From Rattus norvegicus (Eukaryota; Chordata; Mammalia; Rodentia; Muridae), in NCBI RefSeq assembly GCF_036323735.1, contig NC_086025.1:107398188-107462187 (forward strand): a stretch of DNA of 64,000 nt, given 5' to 3'. Below, piece after piece: positions 1-10,422 of this stretch. Both the position numbers and the translations under genes were made by a program. Positions within the stretch are counted from its first letter, which is position 1. The number at the start of each line of letters is the position of its first letter. The notes beneath the pieces were generated by a model. That model searched no databases. It was not told the DNA's origin and saw nothing but the letters and a program-made list of their open reading frames with translations.

Positions 1-131
1 AGGTACATTCCACGGCAAGTAACTCTTGTATTCCACTCTGTACCAACAGGCGTCTCAACTTCTCACACAAGAAGTGCAGCAACACAGAAGGGTTTTTGGT
101 TGAAGTGTAAACATATGGCTTGCTGGCTCAC

Positions 132-290
132 TGTGAGTTAGAGTTAAAAATCCATAAGGGCCACTCAGTTAATACCAGTTTCATCATCATGACTGTGAAG
201 GCGCTGTAGTCACTTCTCTTGCTACAGAGAGGTGGGGATCTGACACACACAGGCGGTCTTCTGTGACTCCCCATGGAGCGGCTAGAGGAT
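132..290 (-). CDS. Candidate internal exon, 159 bp
   Basis: The acceptor is excellent: a T-rich tract ending in ttctcttgcag just right of 290. The donor, ACA followed by GTGAGC, lies at 131. One frame is open across the whole exon when the first base completes a codon (52 codons, containing SHRRPPVCV and MMMKLVLTEWPLW). A second frame gives a 34-residue reading ending in a stop at 187, which would make this a terminal exon instead. The leftmost candidate exon in the window, it would belong to the minus-strand gene. How it joins the 4.1 kb exon is unclear: that exon has an internal GTGAGG donor at 4,210 that would lead into the frame stopping at 187. No protein family is recognised. Confidence 0.4.
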
Positions 291-673
291 CTGCAAGAGA
301 ACAAAGACAAGCTGAAGTCAGGGGTGGTCTCTTAGCCCACCATGCCTGCCCCTTAACCCCCGGAGCCTGCTTATCATCAGCAACACTCAAAAACAGGCTC
401 AGGAGAATTACACCTGGTGTCGCTTTAGAAAGTGTAATCAGAAGAGAAGTGAGCAGGAAAAATAATGCCCACTCTCTAGCTACCACTAATACACTGATAC
501 CTCTGTGTCAGTCGATGTTCCTGTTGACAGAGGCAGCAGTGGTACCCTTCGTGGCCCACCAATATCATGAAAAGAGTACAAAGGAAGAAAGGAAAGCTTG
601 GAGAGCAAGTGACATATGCACAAAAGCATGCATGAGACATTGCCTGCAAATGTGCAATAAAAGGTACAAGAGG
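291..673. other. Intronic sequence, no gene seen
   Basis: Mostly unique sequence upstream (minus sense) of the 132-290 exon, including its pyrimidine tract. A short plus-strand run at 273-335 reads MERLEDLQENKDKLKS by chance; it has no splice support. Confidence 0.5.
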
Positions 674-846
674 AGGGCTGGAGAGTCGGCTCAGTGGTTA
701 AGAGAACTGGCTGCTCTTCCAGGACCCAGGTTCAAACCCTAGCACCTACATGGCAACTCTCACAAGTATCTGTAACTTCAGTTCCTGGGCCCACACCCAC
801 ACACAGACATCCAAACACCAATGTACTTAAATAAAATTTTTTAAAG
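674..846 (+). repeat. B2 SINE
   Basis: It begins with the B2 head (ctggagag, then ctcagtggttaagag), continues through gctcttccaggaccc and ttcaaaccctagcacc, and ends in a tail with AATAAA and an A-run. It is diverged from consensus. Confidence 0.85.
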
Positions 847-1800
847 AGGAAGCAAGCTAGACAGAGCAGGGATACCAGCCCCACGGCCTAACAGGCAAGT
901 TCAAAAATATGCTGAGGCTGGGTCTCAGCATGGGTCTTCAGCAGCAGCTTGGGAAGTAGTCCTTGACCTGTCTAGATCAGAAAACACAGAGATAATCAAA
1001 TGAAAATTAAAAGAATCCTGTACACACAAGCCAAACTGTTGACTTCTAGCAGTTTAGAGACACCCTACCTAAGTGTGGTATTACCAGGCGTTTGGAACAC
1101 AAGAACCCAGTCTTGAAGTCTGTTCCATTCCCGTTTCTGTGACCAGCTTATCTCTACTTAGACATACACAATAGCAATGTGTCACTTCTTAGTGATAACC
1201 GGGCATGTCCTCTTAGAAAGGCTCCAGATAGCGATATGGTGGCACAGATGTTAGACAGCACCAGGGAGGCAGAGACAGGAGAGCGTCTCGAGTTCCAGGT
1301 CTGCCTTGACTCAGACCAGTATAGGTACACACACATGCACCTCGGCAACTCTTTGAGAGGTGGACCTCGACATCTAGGTTCCATTTGAAGGGCTGGAGGG
1401 GGGGAGGGGGGCTGAATTCCCACTGGATATGAAGTTGGGTCTGTAGGCTAATAGCTTACCAAACATTTCTTGATGACTGCTTTGGATAAGGTATTTCTAG
1501 TACTATCTTATTACTTAAGGTGAGTCCTAGCTAGCCCCTCCTCCCCTTCTAGGATGGGCAGAAAGCTTGGGACAGCCTCAGGGAAGGCTCAGGACAACCC
1601 ACATGGGAAGGTTTCCCAAAGCATGGCTTTCAGCTCTTCCCACCCACTCCCACTCACTTAGTTCTTTGGCTGCAACTAGAACCCAGCCCTCAGGTCCACC
1701 CACCCCACCCCAGAACCAGAGACTCAGAAGTCTCAGCTACACATGATTCTCTGTCCCCATCTCACACTCACCTATCCTCCCACCACATAAGCCTTAGTCC
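847..1800. other. Intronic sequence with a degraded B1-like piece
   Basis: About 1,235-1,320 resembles a decayed B1 (tggtggcaca, then gaggcagagacagg and gagttccaggtctgcc). The remainder looks unique. A weak minus-strand donor (GTAAGC) near 1,455 has no convincing exon. Confidence 0.4.
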
Positions 1801-1801
1801 T

Positions 1802-2003
1802 GGACTGGAGAGAGAGAAACCGCTCAGCAGTTAAAAGGCCTTCTTGCCACAGGACCCAAGCTCGGTTCACAGCAACTCTGTTGGGCAGATTACAACTTCC
1901 TATAACTTCAGGGGATTCAACATCTCTTACCTCTGAGGACACTGGCACTCATATGCACATAACCCTACATAGATACTCAATACACACAATTAAAAATAAA
2001 ACA
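1802..2003 (+). repeat. B2 SINE, diverged
   Basis: The B2 head is recognisable (ctggagagagagaaaccgc, cagcagttaaaag), as are the middle (ggacccaagctcggttc) and an A-rich tail with AAAATAAAA. Many substitutions indicate an older copy. Confidence 0.75.
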
Positions 2004-2488
2004 AAACACCATTTACCCACTTACAAAGTTTCCAAAATTGTATCAGGAATCACTTCCAACACATGCTGATAAGCAGTGGAAAACTCACCCTAAGTCCCGC
2101 TTTGCTGCACTTGACCTCAACTTTTGTCCTGTCATTGTCAAGAGAAACCACCATGGCCTCTATTCATGTCAACCTGCCAGTCTTATGTCAAAACAGGGCC
2201 CTTGCTGACAGGGACATTTTCAGGACATGAGTCCATGAAGTTTGAGAAACTGAAACAGATGAGCTGGTGTTGGGCAGGACAACAGCGATTACTTTGCAAG
2301 CAGTCCTAAATGCATAACTACAAACACTAAACCCTGCCGCTCTGCTCAGTGGCAGTGACCCACTGCGGCTCAACCCTCAGACACTGTGCGCCTGAAATGC
2401 AGTGCTAAGACTTGGCTCCAGAGTCACTGCAGCAAAATGAGGCAGTAACTCTGAACCCAAGCGTGGTGGTGCACGGCTGTAGTGTCAG

Positions 2489-2552
2489 CTTCTTCTTTTT
2501 TCCTCTGGAAGAGCAGTCAGTGCTCTTAACCACTGAGCCATCTGTCCAGCCC
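2489..2552 (-). repeat. B2 SINE head fragment
   Basis: The minus-strand reading is the first 60 or so bases of B2 (gggctggacagatggctcag, then ttaagagcac). Only the 5' part is present, followed by T-rich sequence. Confidence 0.75.
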
Positions 2553-2868
2553 GTAGTATCAGCTTTTTGCAGGGTGGAGGCAGGAAGACAGGAGTTCAAG
2601 GTTGTCCTTGGTTACATAGCAAGCTTGGACTACATAAGGCCTTGCCACAAAGAAAACAAAAGCAAATTAAGACAAAAATTAACCTCTGATACACAGTTGT
2701 GCAAATCATTCCAGTCACAATGGAACAGGGTACCTACTGGCCAGGGACACTCCCAGCACACTGTAGCCTTATGCAGCGCCCAGCCATCACCCCCAAGCAA
2801 TGCTCTTCTAAGGGTTTCTATAAGATGTCTAAGCCTGAGCCAGCAAGTGAGTACAACCTGATATTCTT

Positions 2869-2937
2869 TTTTTTTTTTTTTTTTTCGGAGCTGGGGACCG
2901 AACCCAGGGCCTTGTGCTTGCTAGGCAAGCGATCTAC
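2869..2937 (-). repeat. ID element, 5'-truncated, with target-site duplication
   Basis: A minus-strand rat ID element: the A-tail reads as a run of T, followed by cggagctggggaccgaaccc. It is cut short near the position equivalent to base 20 of ID. The 16-bp repeat acaacctgatattctt flanks it on both sides (about 2,853-2,868 and 2,938-2,953), the hallmark of L1-driven insertion. Confidence 0.9.
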
Positions 2938-3104
2938 ACAACCTGATATTCTTGGAACCCAAAAGTAGAAGGAGAAGCTTTCACCTGAGTTCTATTCATA
3001 GCATGAGAAATATGAATCAACTCCAACCCAAGTATGGCCAACTTTCTTTTAAAACCCCGGATGGCCTCTGTTATATAGTCTATTTAGGTTCTGTTTTGTT
3101 TGTT

Positions 3105-3235
3105 TGTTTATCAAAACAGGGTTTCTGTGTAGTCCTGGCTATCCTGGAACTCTCTCTCTAAACCAGGCTGGCCTCGAACTCTGCCTGTCTGCCTCCCAAG
3201 TGCTGAGGTTAAGGGTACACCTAGAGGTTTGCTGG
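3105..3235 (-). repeat. B1 SINE
   Basis: A reverse B1: T-rich tail, then cagggtttctgtgtagtcct, ggctatcctggaactc, ggctggcctcgaactc and tcccaagtgctgaggtta. Confidence 0.9.
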
Positions 3236-3239
3236 GGTT

Positions 3240-4112
3240 TTTGTTTGTTTTGTTTTTAACAACCCATTTAAAATACAAAACCTACAGAGCAGCCCAGCAG
3301 AACCAGGACCCCAGGCTAGATCTCACTAGGCCTTTCTGAGATTATGGGTGCTGACCTATACCCTGGAGACAGACGGTCAGTCAGTCCTAGGAACCTCACA
3401 ATGGAGAGTTTGCTCCATCCAAACAGCTTCTGGGTTTCCAATTCCCACTCAACCTGACTCTATCACCATTGTTGAAGTGTTAACCCAGGCTGTACCAGAC
3501 AGAACTGGAAGCCACACGCCATCAAGCCATATTTGCTGGCTCTGAAGATGTAGTGCCCTCGACTAAAGCTCAGGCTCCACTGTAACACTACAGTTCTCAG
3601 ACTGGGATTATAGCAGCTTACTAGGGAGAGAGGGCCACGTAAGAACAGTAAGTGTCCAGCAAACCATGGCATAAGAGTGTGCAGCTTCTGGTCACAGCTA
3701 GCACGAGGCCTGTGGAACTGACTACACATCCCCTCATTTTACCTGGTCAGAGCAATGCATGGTGGCACAAGTACCAGGTGAGTGCAAAAAGAAACAACAT
3801 CAAACGGTAGTGCAGGGAGGGAGATGGACAGAATCAAAGACTCAGAACTTGTGCAAGGCCAGGACCCGGCATGGTGTGCAGATGAGCACACAGGTGTCAG
3901 GCAGCCTCAGCACCCATCATCTCAGAAAAGCCTGGCATGGAGCTGCATGATCTACCTGGAACAGTGCTGTCATCTTTGAATGACAAACTCTGGGACCAGG
4001 AGGCCTACTGTAACTGCTTCTCTCCCTTGGGTTTACACCATACAGCCCTACTATGCTTCCCGCCTCTGTGTACCAGCTCAAGCCACACCAACCTTTCCAG
4101 ACTCCTCCCCAT
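3240..4112. other. Intronic or 3' region, no repeat or exon recognised
   Basis: Largely unique sequence left of the 4.1 kb exon. If that exon is terminal, this is 3' untranslated region; however, I see no minus-strand AATAAA or ATTAAA here, which argues for intron. Confidence 0.35.
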
Positions 4113-4298
4113 TTAGGACTGTGGGCTCTGCTCCTGCCAATACTGTCGCAGCTGCTGGGGGGGTGCCATCTCAAGCCAGCTGTTGAGCAGTCCCCCGTTA
4201 GCATCCTCACTTCCCTGACTTGGGTCCTGCTGCTGCTCACACTGGGACTGGCCATACACCAGAAGCCCAGTGGGGTTCAATGAATGATGATGTTCCTC
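4113..4298 (-). CDS. Candidate exon with in-frame stop, possible C-terminus
   Basis: A very good acceptor (tcctccctgttactgctttcag) precedes an open frame of 61 codons that starts EEHHHSLNPTGLLVYGQ and ends RQYWQEQSPQS before TAA at 4,113. The composition is Gln- and Ser-rich with no low-complexity DNA beneath it, which favours real coding sequence. It starts at phase 0, matching the end of the candidate exon at 5,689-5,789. A donor-like GTGAGG at 4,210 could shorten the exon to 4,211-4,298 and splice onward to 290; the lack of a nearby polyadenylation signal makes this alternative serious. No family is recognised. Confidence 0.5.
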   Translation of the reverse strand, partial: EEHHHSLNPTGLLVYGQSQCEQQQDPSQGSEDANGGLLNSWLEMAPPQQLRQYWQEQSPQS

Positions 4299-5212
4299 CT
4301 GAAAGCAGTAACAGGGAGGACACCTGGGGCCTGTCCTGGCCACTGTCACACTCCGCAGTTCTGAAAGTCACATCTGGTGAAAGGCAAGCAGCCCCTCATC
4401 CTAGGCTGGGCTCTCTGGGATCCTTGTGGACAGTAGTGTGTATGCGGAGTTGGGTACCTGCTGCTCACGTGGTCCAGATGAGCAGACATAGATCGGACAC
4501 AGGCAGATGCATGAACATCTTCCAGTGCCTTAAGGAGCAGTGGTTAAGTACAACCTACTGAACACGTCTCCGTCTGTAAGCTAAGTGCCAGGCACAGCCA
4601 ACCCACAACACTCACACAACCACAAGGCAACTAACCCTCTAGGGGCCAGGCAGCATTTCAACCTGGGATTTTTAATAAAGCCATGCTATTAGCAAGAACA
4701 AAACAGACTCAAGCGGCGAATGGCAGCGATTCTTCACCAACACACAGGGATTGGACCAACATGGATCTACAGCTCGGCACCATGGAACCAATCTGCTCCC
4801 CACCCGAGTGCCACCTGACATAGCCACTAGGCTCAACCTCTCTTCTTCAAAGCCCTAGCAAGTGGCAACCAGATCAAAGGACCCTATAAAGTAAGGCGGT
4901 TTTGATGTCACATTTAGAAGAAAGGGACCTCGGGTGATTGAGGGATACACATTGGTATCTAAGGAGCTACAGGGTACAGTTGAGGAAGGAGGAAAGATGG
5001 ATGCTGTGGCCTAGACAGGCACTCCCTGATCTGAAAGGAGGGAAGTATTTAAGGCCGATGTCCAAGAAGCAGCTAGAGCATCTCTGCCAAAGCCACTGTC
5101 AAAGGCGGGAGTCAGGCCTCCGCTCACACTAGCCTGGCTGCCCTCAACACTGCTTTACGAAGAAGGGCAGCGGCCCCTTCCCCTTTCTGAGAGGCGGTTC
5201 ACACTCTCCAAC
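4299..5212. other. Intronic sequence, no gene seen
   Basis: Mostly unique. The plus strand has AATAAA at about 4,674, but no plus-strand exon is visible. No SINE of useful length is recognised. Confidence 0.4.
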
Positions 5213-5580
5213 TTATTCTTCCATGTTCGTTTCCAAGAACGCTATGAGCATATGGAGTTTAAAAGCAGAGTGATGCGCTCTGGGGGAAAAGTTCTTTTGG
5301 AATCTGGACTGGATTCTACTTGTGTCTGGAGAATTGCTGTCTGCTATAGTCTTATCTTTGGTTTTCTTTCCAGTCTCCCGGAGGAAAGCCCTTGAGGGTT
5401 CTACAGAGTTCTCCAGCTCAGTCCTAGCTCCACTTGCCATGTCTCTGTTGGCAAGATTCATTCTTTTGTCAGTGAACATTCGAAAGCTAATAATAATGTT
5501 GCTTGCTCCCTTAGACTGTTTATGACCCTCTCCATACAACTGAGGCCACTTTTTGTATTTCAACTTGTCTAATGCTTTCT
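5213..5580 (-). CDS. Candidate alternative terminal exon
   Basis: The acceptor is striking: a run of 17 T followed by gtctattctcag. The frame is then open for about 121 codons to a TAA at 5,213 (begins KALDKLKYKKWPQLYGEG and is Lys/Arg-rich). Its start phase (2 bases complete the codon) would accept the exon at 7,615-7,650. No good donor is visible inside, so it could only be an alternative last exon. The open frame may be chance, and there is no polyadenylation signal close downstream on the minus strand. Confidence 0.25.
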
Positions 5581-5688
5581 CTGAGAATAGACAAAAAAAA
5601 AAAAAAAAAGAGACTAGCCAAGTTAATAATCTGTTCATCATTCCCAGACTTAGAAGACAAACTTCTGAATCCCAAAGACCAAAGACAC

Positions 5689-5789
5689 CTGGCTGGCTTG
5701 CTCATCCGTTTCCCTAGAGACAAGGCAGTCCTGGATTTCTTGCTGGTCCTCTCCTCTGAATTTAATCAAGCATTGCTCTTGTTTGGAGA
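5689..5789 (-). CDS. Candidate exon, 101 bp
   Basis: The frame is open for 33 codons (SKQEQCLIKFRGEDQQEIQ, then DCLVSRETDEQASQ) and looks protein-like: polar, helix-prone and without simple repeats. The donor is CCAG followed by GTGTCT, which is moderate. The acceptor (gctaggactcaag) is weak in pyrimidines; a better one (tttccaaccctgcaag) lies 41 bases further right but gives another phase. With the weaker acceptor the exon links 7,615-7,650 to 4,113-4,298 in frame. Confidence 0.35.
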
Positions 5790-6004
5790 CTTGAGTCCTA
5801 GCTGTGCCTTTCCCGGGCACAAAGGCCTTGCAGGGTTGGAAACCCTTTCTTCGATGGGCCCATGCATGCCCATCTCTGGTATTCCCCATCAGGGCCCAAA
5901 AAAGAAAAGTTTGAAGAAGCAAGCAAGGTAGAGCCATGACTCCCGACCAGAGGCCCAGCATCCAGCATTTGACCAGCACATTTCAGGAGAGAAGCTAGTA
6001 TCAT
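5790..6004. other. Intronic sequence, no repeat recognised
   Basis: Unique sequence between the candidate 101-bp exon and a young ID element. It contains the alternative acceptor near 5,831. Confidence 0.35.
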
Positions 6005-6020
6005 AAAAGCAGGTTCACTG

Positions 6021-6105
6021 GGGTTGGGGATTTAGCTCAGTGGTAGAGCGCTTGCCTAGCAAGCGCAAGGCCCTGGGTTCGGTCCCAGCTCTGAAAAAAG
6101 AAAAA
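6021..6105 (+). repeat. ID element, full length, perfect 16-bp target-site duplication
   Basis: The complete rat ID body begins ggggttggggatttagctca, contains both RNA polymerase III box-like motifs (A box tagctcagtgg, B box ggttcggtccc) and ends in an A-rich tail. The 16-mer aaaagcaggttcactg is identical on both sides (6,005-6,020 and 6,106-6,121), which indicates a young insertion. It is a retroposon, not a functional tRNA gene. Confidence 0.97.
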
Positions 6106-6121
6106 AAAAGCAGGTTCACTG

Positions 6122-6705
6122 TCCATAAGGCAATGTCCTAGGTGTTATCTCCTAGTACAGGACAGCAGTTCCTTAGAAGGAGCTGGTCCCACACCATCAC
6201 AGGAGTGAACACTATGCAGTCACATGCAAAAGCTTCCTCTGAGAGACACAGTGTAAAATTAAAATGCCCAGGCTAAAGTGTGATGACACGCAGGAGGCAA
6301 GACCAGAAGGATCAGCTGCACCTGCTCATAGCAAGGCAGCTCTGCACACCTGAGAACATGAAGGGAACAAGCTAAGAACTACTATGGCTTCTGGCATCTT
6401 CTATGAAGTGACCTGTGACATACCCAGGACAGCTTTTCCCCAGTGCAGCAAAAACATTCCCTTGGAGCCTGCTCCAGCAAGTTACATACTTGGTGACAAG
6501 TTTGTTACAGTCTGCAGATGTACTCAGACAAATGCAACGACAATTGTTCCAACCAACAACTTCCTCTATTGTCCTGTTTCTAATGTGAGTGACTGACGCC
6601 AAAACATGTGACTTCCTTCAAGCTGCTCTGGAAAAGTGGCTGCCTAGCAGCTTGGAGCTGTACCCCAAGCTTGGCTCAAAGTCTGGGGTAGGCCTTTGTA
6701 GGCAA
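6122..6705. other. Intronic sequence, weak exon-like segment only
   Basis: A minus-strand donor-like GTATGT near 6,489 with an acceptor ending ctgcag gives a 22-bp segment reading CNKLVT. It does not fit the phase of the gene model and I do not call it. Confidence 0.35.
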
Positions 6706-6816
6706 TATATATACATATTATATATATACTATATATATATATATACACACACACATATATATAGACACATATACACACACACGTGTGCACACACACACAC
6801 ACACACGCACGCATGG
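6706..6816. repeat. TA and CA microsatellite
   Basis: Alternating TA runs pass into ATACAC and then CA runs (cacacacacacacacacac near 6,788-6,806), a compound dinucleotide repeat. Confidence 0.97.
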
Positions 6817-7614
6817 CAGAAGGCATATCTGTGTGCACACACGCGTGCTGCATATACACGTGGAAGCCAGTGATTGACACTGGGTTTGGGTTTCTTTTTC
6901 AATCTCTCTTCACTGTACATATTGAGACAGGGTTGCTCAGAGCTTGCCAACTGGTCTAGTCTGGCTAGACAGCTTGTGTCAGGGATCCCTGTCTCTGCCT
7001 TCCAAGAGCTGAGATGACAAATGGGCTACCGTGATCACCTGGCAATCTGTGGTTGCTGAAGATCCAAAACTGGTAAAAGGCAAGTCCTTCACTTCTGAGC
7101 TATTTCCCCAGCTCCATGGCTAGGCAGTTTTAAGGTCAAAATGGCTACAACATTCACCAGTACTGTCAAAGTCAAAATGATGCACTCAGCCTGGGCACAG
7201 TGCAGGAGTGCTGTAGGGTATACAGATGCCCCCTCCATGGCCCAGACATTTTCACACATGTGCAAACTGTGTGTTCTAACTACATGTGGCCAACAAGTGC
7301 TCACTGGCGACTAGCTTGCCACGGCACCCACACTCACATGTATAAACAGGCACAAATTGAGGCACAGGAGATGCTCTTTTACTTAAAAGTGCAGTCACTC
7401 AATGAGCCTCTTAAATTGAAAATATCTTTAAAATATGGTGATTCTACCCGCCCTGTGGCACAGCCTTCTAAGTAATGTTATCAGCTCTTCCAAGGGTAGG
7501 CAGAAGCCTGGATCTTTGAGAGACATAGAGAAAGGACCTTACCAAACTGCTACCCTGCTGTGGAGGAATCAAAATTCAAAGTTCAAAGTTAAGTATGGAG
7601 AGGGAGTTAACTAC
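6817..7614. other. Intronic sequence with degraded SINE remnants
   Basis: Part of 6,900-7,115 looks like an old B4/B1-type relic (gagacagggttgctcagagc, agctatttccccagc). A minus-strand acceptor-donor pair bounds 15 bp near 7,541, too short to call as an exon. Confidence 0.35.
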
Positions 7615-7650
7615 CTGCTTCCTTTACATCAGTGTAAATCCAGAAAGTTG
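7615..7650 (-). CDS. Candidate small exon, 36 bp
   Basis: The acceptor gtcagattacctcag and the donor GCAG followed by GTAGTT bound 36 bp, open in one frame only (TFWIYTDVKEA) with two bases completing the first codon. That phase matches the end of the 10,067-10,119 exon. Small size and a middling donor keep confidence low. Confidence 0.3.
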
Positions 7651-8120
7651 CTGAGGTAATCTGACAGAGATCGCAGTGCACTAGGTAGTAATGGAACCAC
7701 AATCAGCCCTGAGTGATATTCACTGACATGATGTTCACAGCCTCCTGGTCACCACCAGTACCTCTCTCCAGATGATCAGAAACAACACGAGTCAGCAAAA
7801 TTGGACCAATGGCAGCAGACAGCAAAGAATACCAATGTATGAACCAAGAATTAAAAAGGTCAACTGAACTCAGCTAGTCTAAAGTGCCCATTGTACCAAT
7901 GAAATACAGCACACAGAATGCCTGCTTTTGTTTTGTTTTTTTCCTGGACAGAACATAAGCAATGAGTTGATGCTGTATTAAGAGAACTACAGGATAAGCG
8001 ACAGACTAGGAGTAAGGATTTGCAAAGAGCACAGCTGACAAAAGCTGGCTCTCCAAAACACGTGCTAAGAAAACAGCCTGGTTAGACACAGGCTAGGGGC
8101 GAGGAATGGTACCCTAACAT
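7651..8120. other. Intronic sequence, nothing recognised
   Basis: Unique-looking sequence without repeats or exon signals that I can support. Confidence 0.4.
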
Positions 8121-8129
8121 GTGGGCTAA

Positions 8130-9290
8130 AAAAAGCAAGGAGGGTCAGAGTAGTTCAGTAGGCTAGGCTAGGTATTGAGTTCAAAGCTAGCCTGGGCTAC
8201 ATGAGACTGTCTCAAAAAATTAAAAACAAATCTAAAAAATTGGTAAAGGAGCCTAAAAGTGAGGCCAAGAAGACACAGATGTATGAAAGCATGCAAAATT
8301 ATGAAAAAGGTGTTTCCCTTCATGTGTCACCTAAGTGCCAGGCCTCTACACACCTGGCAGAATTGCAGAATTGCCCAAATCCAAGCACTAGTGAGGGTGT
8401 GGTTCAGCCTTGCTTACTCACTGCTGGGAGGATGCAAAGGGATCCAGTCTGAACTAAACATATCACCATGCAATCCAGAATTAAAACATGTTGCATGCTC
8501 TTGACCCCACAAACCCTGCAAATAGGTGCTAATACATAACTCTGGTTATTATCTGGAAGCAATAAAGATGTCTTCCAGTAGGAGAATTAATGAACTGGAG
8601 AAAGTCAAATATGGCATACATGCCTATAATCCTAGCACTCAGCAGACCAAGACAAGAGGATTATGACAAACTGGAGGCCAGCCCAGTCTACATAGTGAGT
8701 TCTGGGCTAGCTAGAGTTGCACATCAAGACACAGAGAACTGTTAAATGCTAATTGCTTAGTGACAGGAAATGAGCCTGAGAAAGGAAATAACCATGACTC
8801 TATATGGCCTTCTAGATAAGAGCTGAGCCTGTCTTTCCACCTACGCAGCAGGCTGAGGCAGGAGGACTGTATGTGTAAAGCTTGCTTAGGCTACAGAATA
8901 AATGTGACACCAGCCCAGGAAACTTACCAGGACACTGCCTCAAAATAAGAAGTAACAACATTTGGGAGGCTGAGCAAAAGGATAAGGGGTTCAAGGCCAG
9001 CTTCAGGCATAAGACCCTGTCTTAAAAACAACAAGAACAGTAAGTAAGAGGGTGGAAGACCTGGCCAATGGTAAAGTGTGCACTGGACATGCATGGAACC
9101 CTACACTCGATTCCCAGCACTGAGGAAGGAGAAAGAAAATGAACGCTTAGAAAATTTGAAATCCCTCCCTTGTGCCAGAAGTGATGGTAATACTTGTAAT
9201 TCCAGGTATTTGGGAAGCTGAGGCAGGAGAACTGCTACAAGTTTAACACCAGCCTGAGGTACAGGGCCTCCCATTTAGTGAGAAGAAAAT
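8130..9290 (+). repeat. Cluster of degraded B1/B4-type SINE fragments
   Basis: Several pieces carry the B1-like core (agcctgggctacatgagac near 8,190; cctataatcctagcactcag near 8,625; gaggccagcccagtctacat near 8,672; aggctgagcaaaaggataag near 8,968; ggcaggagaactgctac near 9,222). An ID/B4-like piece lies at about 9,055-9,130 (gcatggaaccctacactcga). Boundaries are approximate and all copies are old. Confidence 0.6.
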
Positions 9291-10066
9291 AATCACAGGA
9301 CCCAAAGACCCAATTTTCTCTCATTGGACAAGAAGCAGAAAACAGTGTGTCAATACCAGTGACTCATCAAGATGACTTAAATTTTTATTTTTGCTAAGAA
9401 ATTGGCACAATGAAATGAAAGTAAACTTCAAGACAAACAAACACTAGAATTCTTTAGGCCATCTAGAGAAGCTGTCACACTGCCATATAAACTGTATATG
9501 TAGATGGAGAAGGGTGGTGCGTACCTGGAATCCCAGCCCACAGAAGGGTGTGACAAGAGACACCATTGTTACAGCTTCAGGGAGCCAGAACAGCAGAGAA
9601 CCAGTGTCAAGGTTTGCGGACGTGGTATGGGAGAGCCACCATCCAGACCCTCTTATCCCCCATCCAGTCAGAATGCCTCAGATACAGCTAATAAAAGTTC
9701 TTCCTCTAGCCTGGGACCTGCCACCCAGTGCCGCCCACAACAGAATCCCTCAGTATCTCAGCCTGTTTGTCCCTAGCTGAACTACTGCTCCTACATTCCT
9801 GTAGCACCATCAGTTAGTAGGCATGCATCTAGGAAGTACTGCAAGACTCCCAACAGCTGACAGAGAACATGACTGTCAAAGGACCCAAGCACTAAAGTGA
9901 AGCTGTTTCAGCACCAATGGCAAAACCCAGAGGAGCCCTGGAAGGCCCCAACCAACACTGACTGGCCTCCCCTAACACGTGACACAAGGAAATCCACTGG
10001 CCCCTAAGCCACAACTGCATACTGCAAAGCCTCCAAGCCTATTTGCAGACCACAAATGCAACTCAC
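9291..10066. other. Intronic sequence
   Basis: Mostly unique. A possible B1 relic lies at about 9,500-9,600. The minus-strand TTTATT complement at about 9,380 is isolated. Confidence 0.35.
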
Positions 10067-10119
10067 CAGTGCCTGTGTTTACATGGCTGGCACACCATTT
10101 CTGGAAGCAACTTTTCCAT
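10067..10119 (-). CDS. Candidate exon, 53 bp, strong splice sites
   Basis: The acceptor is near ideal (tctgatgttttcctttgcag) and the donor is CTG followed by GTGAGT. Two frames are open. The one that fits the gene model reads WKSCFQKWCASHVNTGT, with one base completing the preceding codon; it is rich in Trp, Cys and Lys. It follows the 12,172-12,236 exon (phase 2) and leads to 7,615-7,650 (phase 1). No domain is recognised. Confidence 0.5.
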
Positions 10120-10376
10120 CTGCAAAGGAAAACATCAGAATTGCCAAGAGAGCTGCAGGAGACTACTGGGAAATCCCAGGGCCTTTGGGGCATGGAGTAC
10201 AGCACAGCCTGGCCCAGATAGATCTAAGAGCAGAGTCTTAGGAAAACAGACTGCAGCTGGACCACCAGCTCTAGTCCCTGCATGGAGGGTGGCTGGGATG
10301 AACGGATGGGGTAAAGAGCAAGCATTAGCTTACTGAGCCAAGTGGGGGGAAGGAGCTCAGCCCCTTTCCATAGGCC
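10120..10376. other. Intronic sequence, nothing recognised
   Basis: Unique sequence containing the acceptor region of the 53-bp exon. Confidence 0.4.
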
Positions 10377-10422
10377 TGTCCTATCCTATCCTATCCTATC
10401 CTATTCTGTCCTGTCCTGTCCC
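10377..10422. repeat. TATCC pentanucleotide microsatellite
   Basis: Five units of tatcc followed by tattc and tgtcc variants. Confidence 0.95.

Noticed and set aside
273..335. Plus-strand ATG frame reading MERLEDLQENKDKLKS
   Set aside because: It looks like a coiled-coil start, but has a stop after 20 codons, an upstream in-frame stop and no splice donor. It overlaps the better-supported minus-strand exon region.
6021..6105. tRNA-like sequence with A and B boxes
   Set aside because: It is an ID retroposon with an A-tail and target-site duplication. It lacks a tRNA 3' half, so it is not a tRNA gene.
7535..7549. 15-bp minus-strand segment between a good acceptor (ttgattcctccacag) and GTAAGG
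   Set aside because: It introduces a stop in the frame required by the adjacent candidate exon, and is too short to support alone.
8925..8950. Consensus minus-strand donor (CTG then GTAAGTTT)
   Set aside because: It lies inside a degraded SINE and has no matching acceptor.
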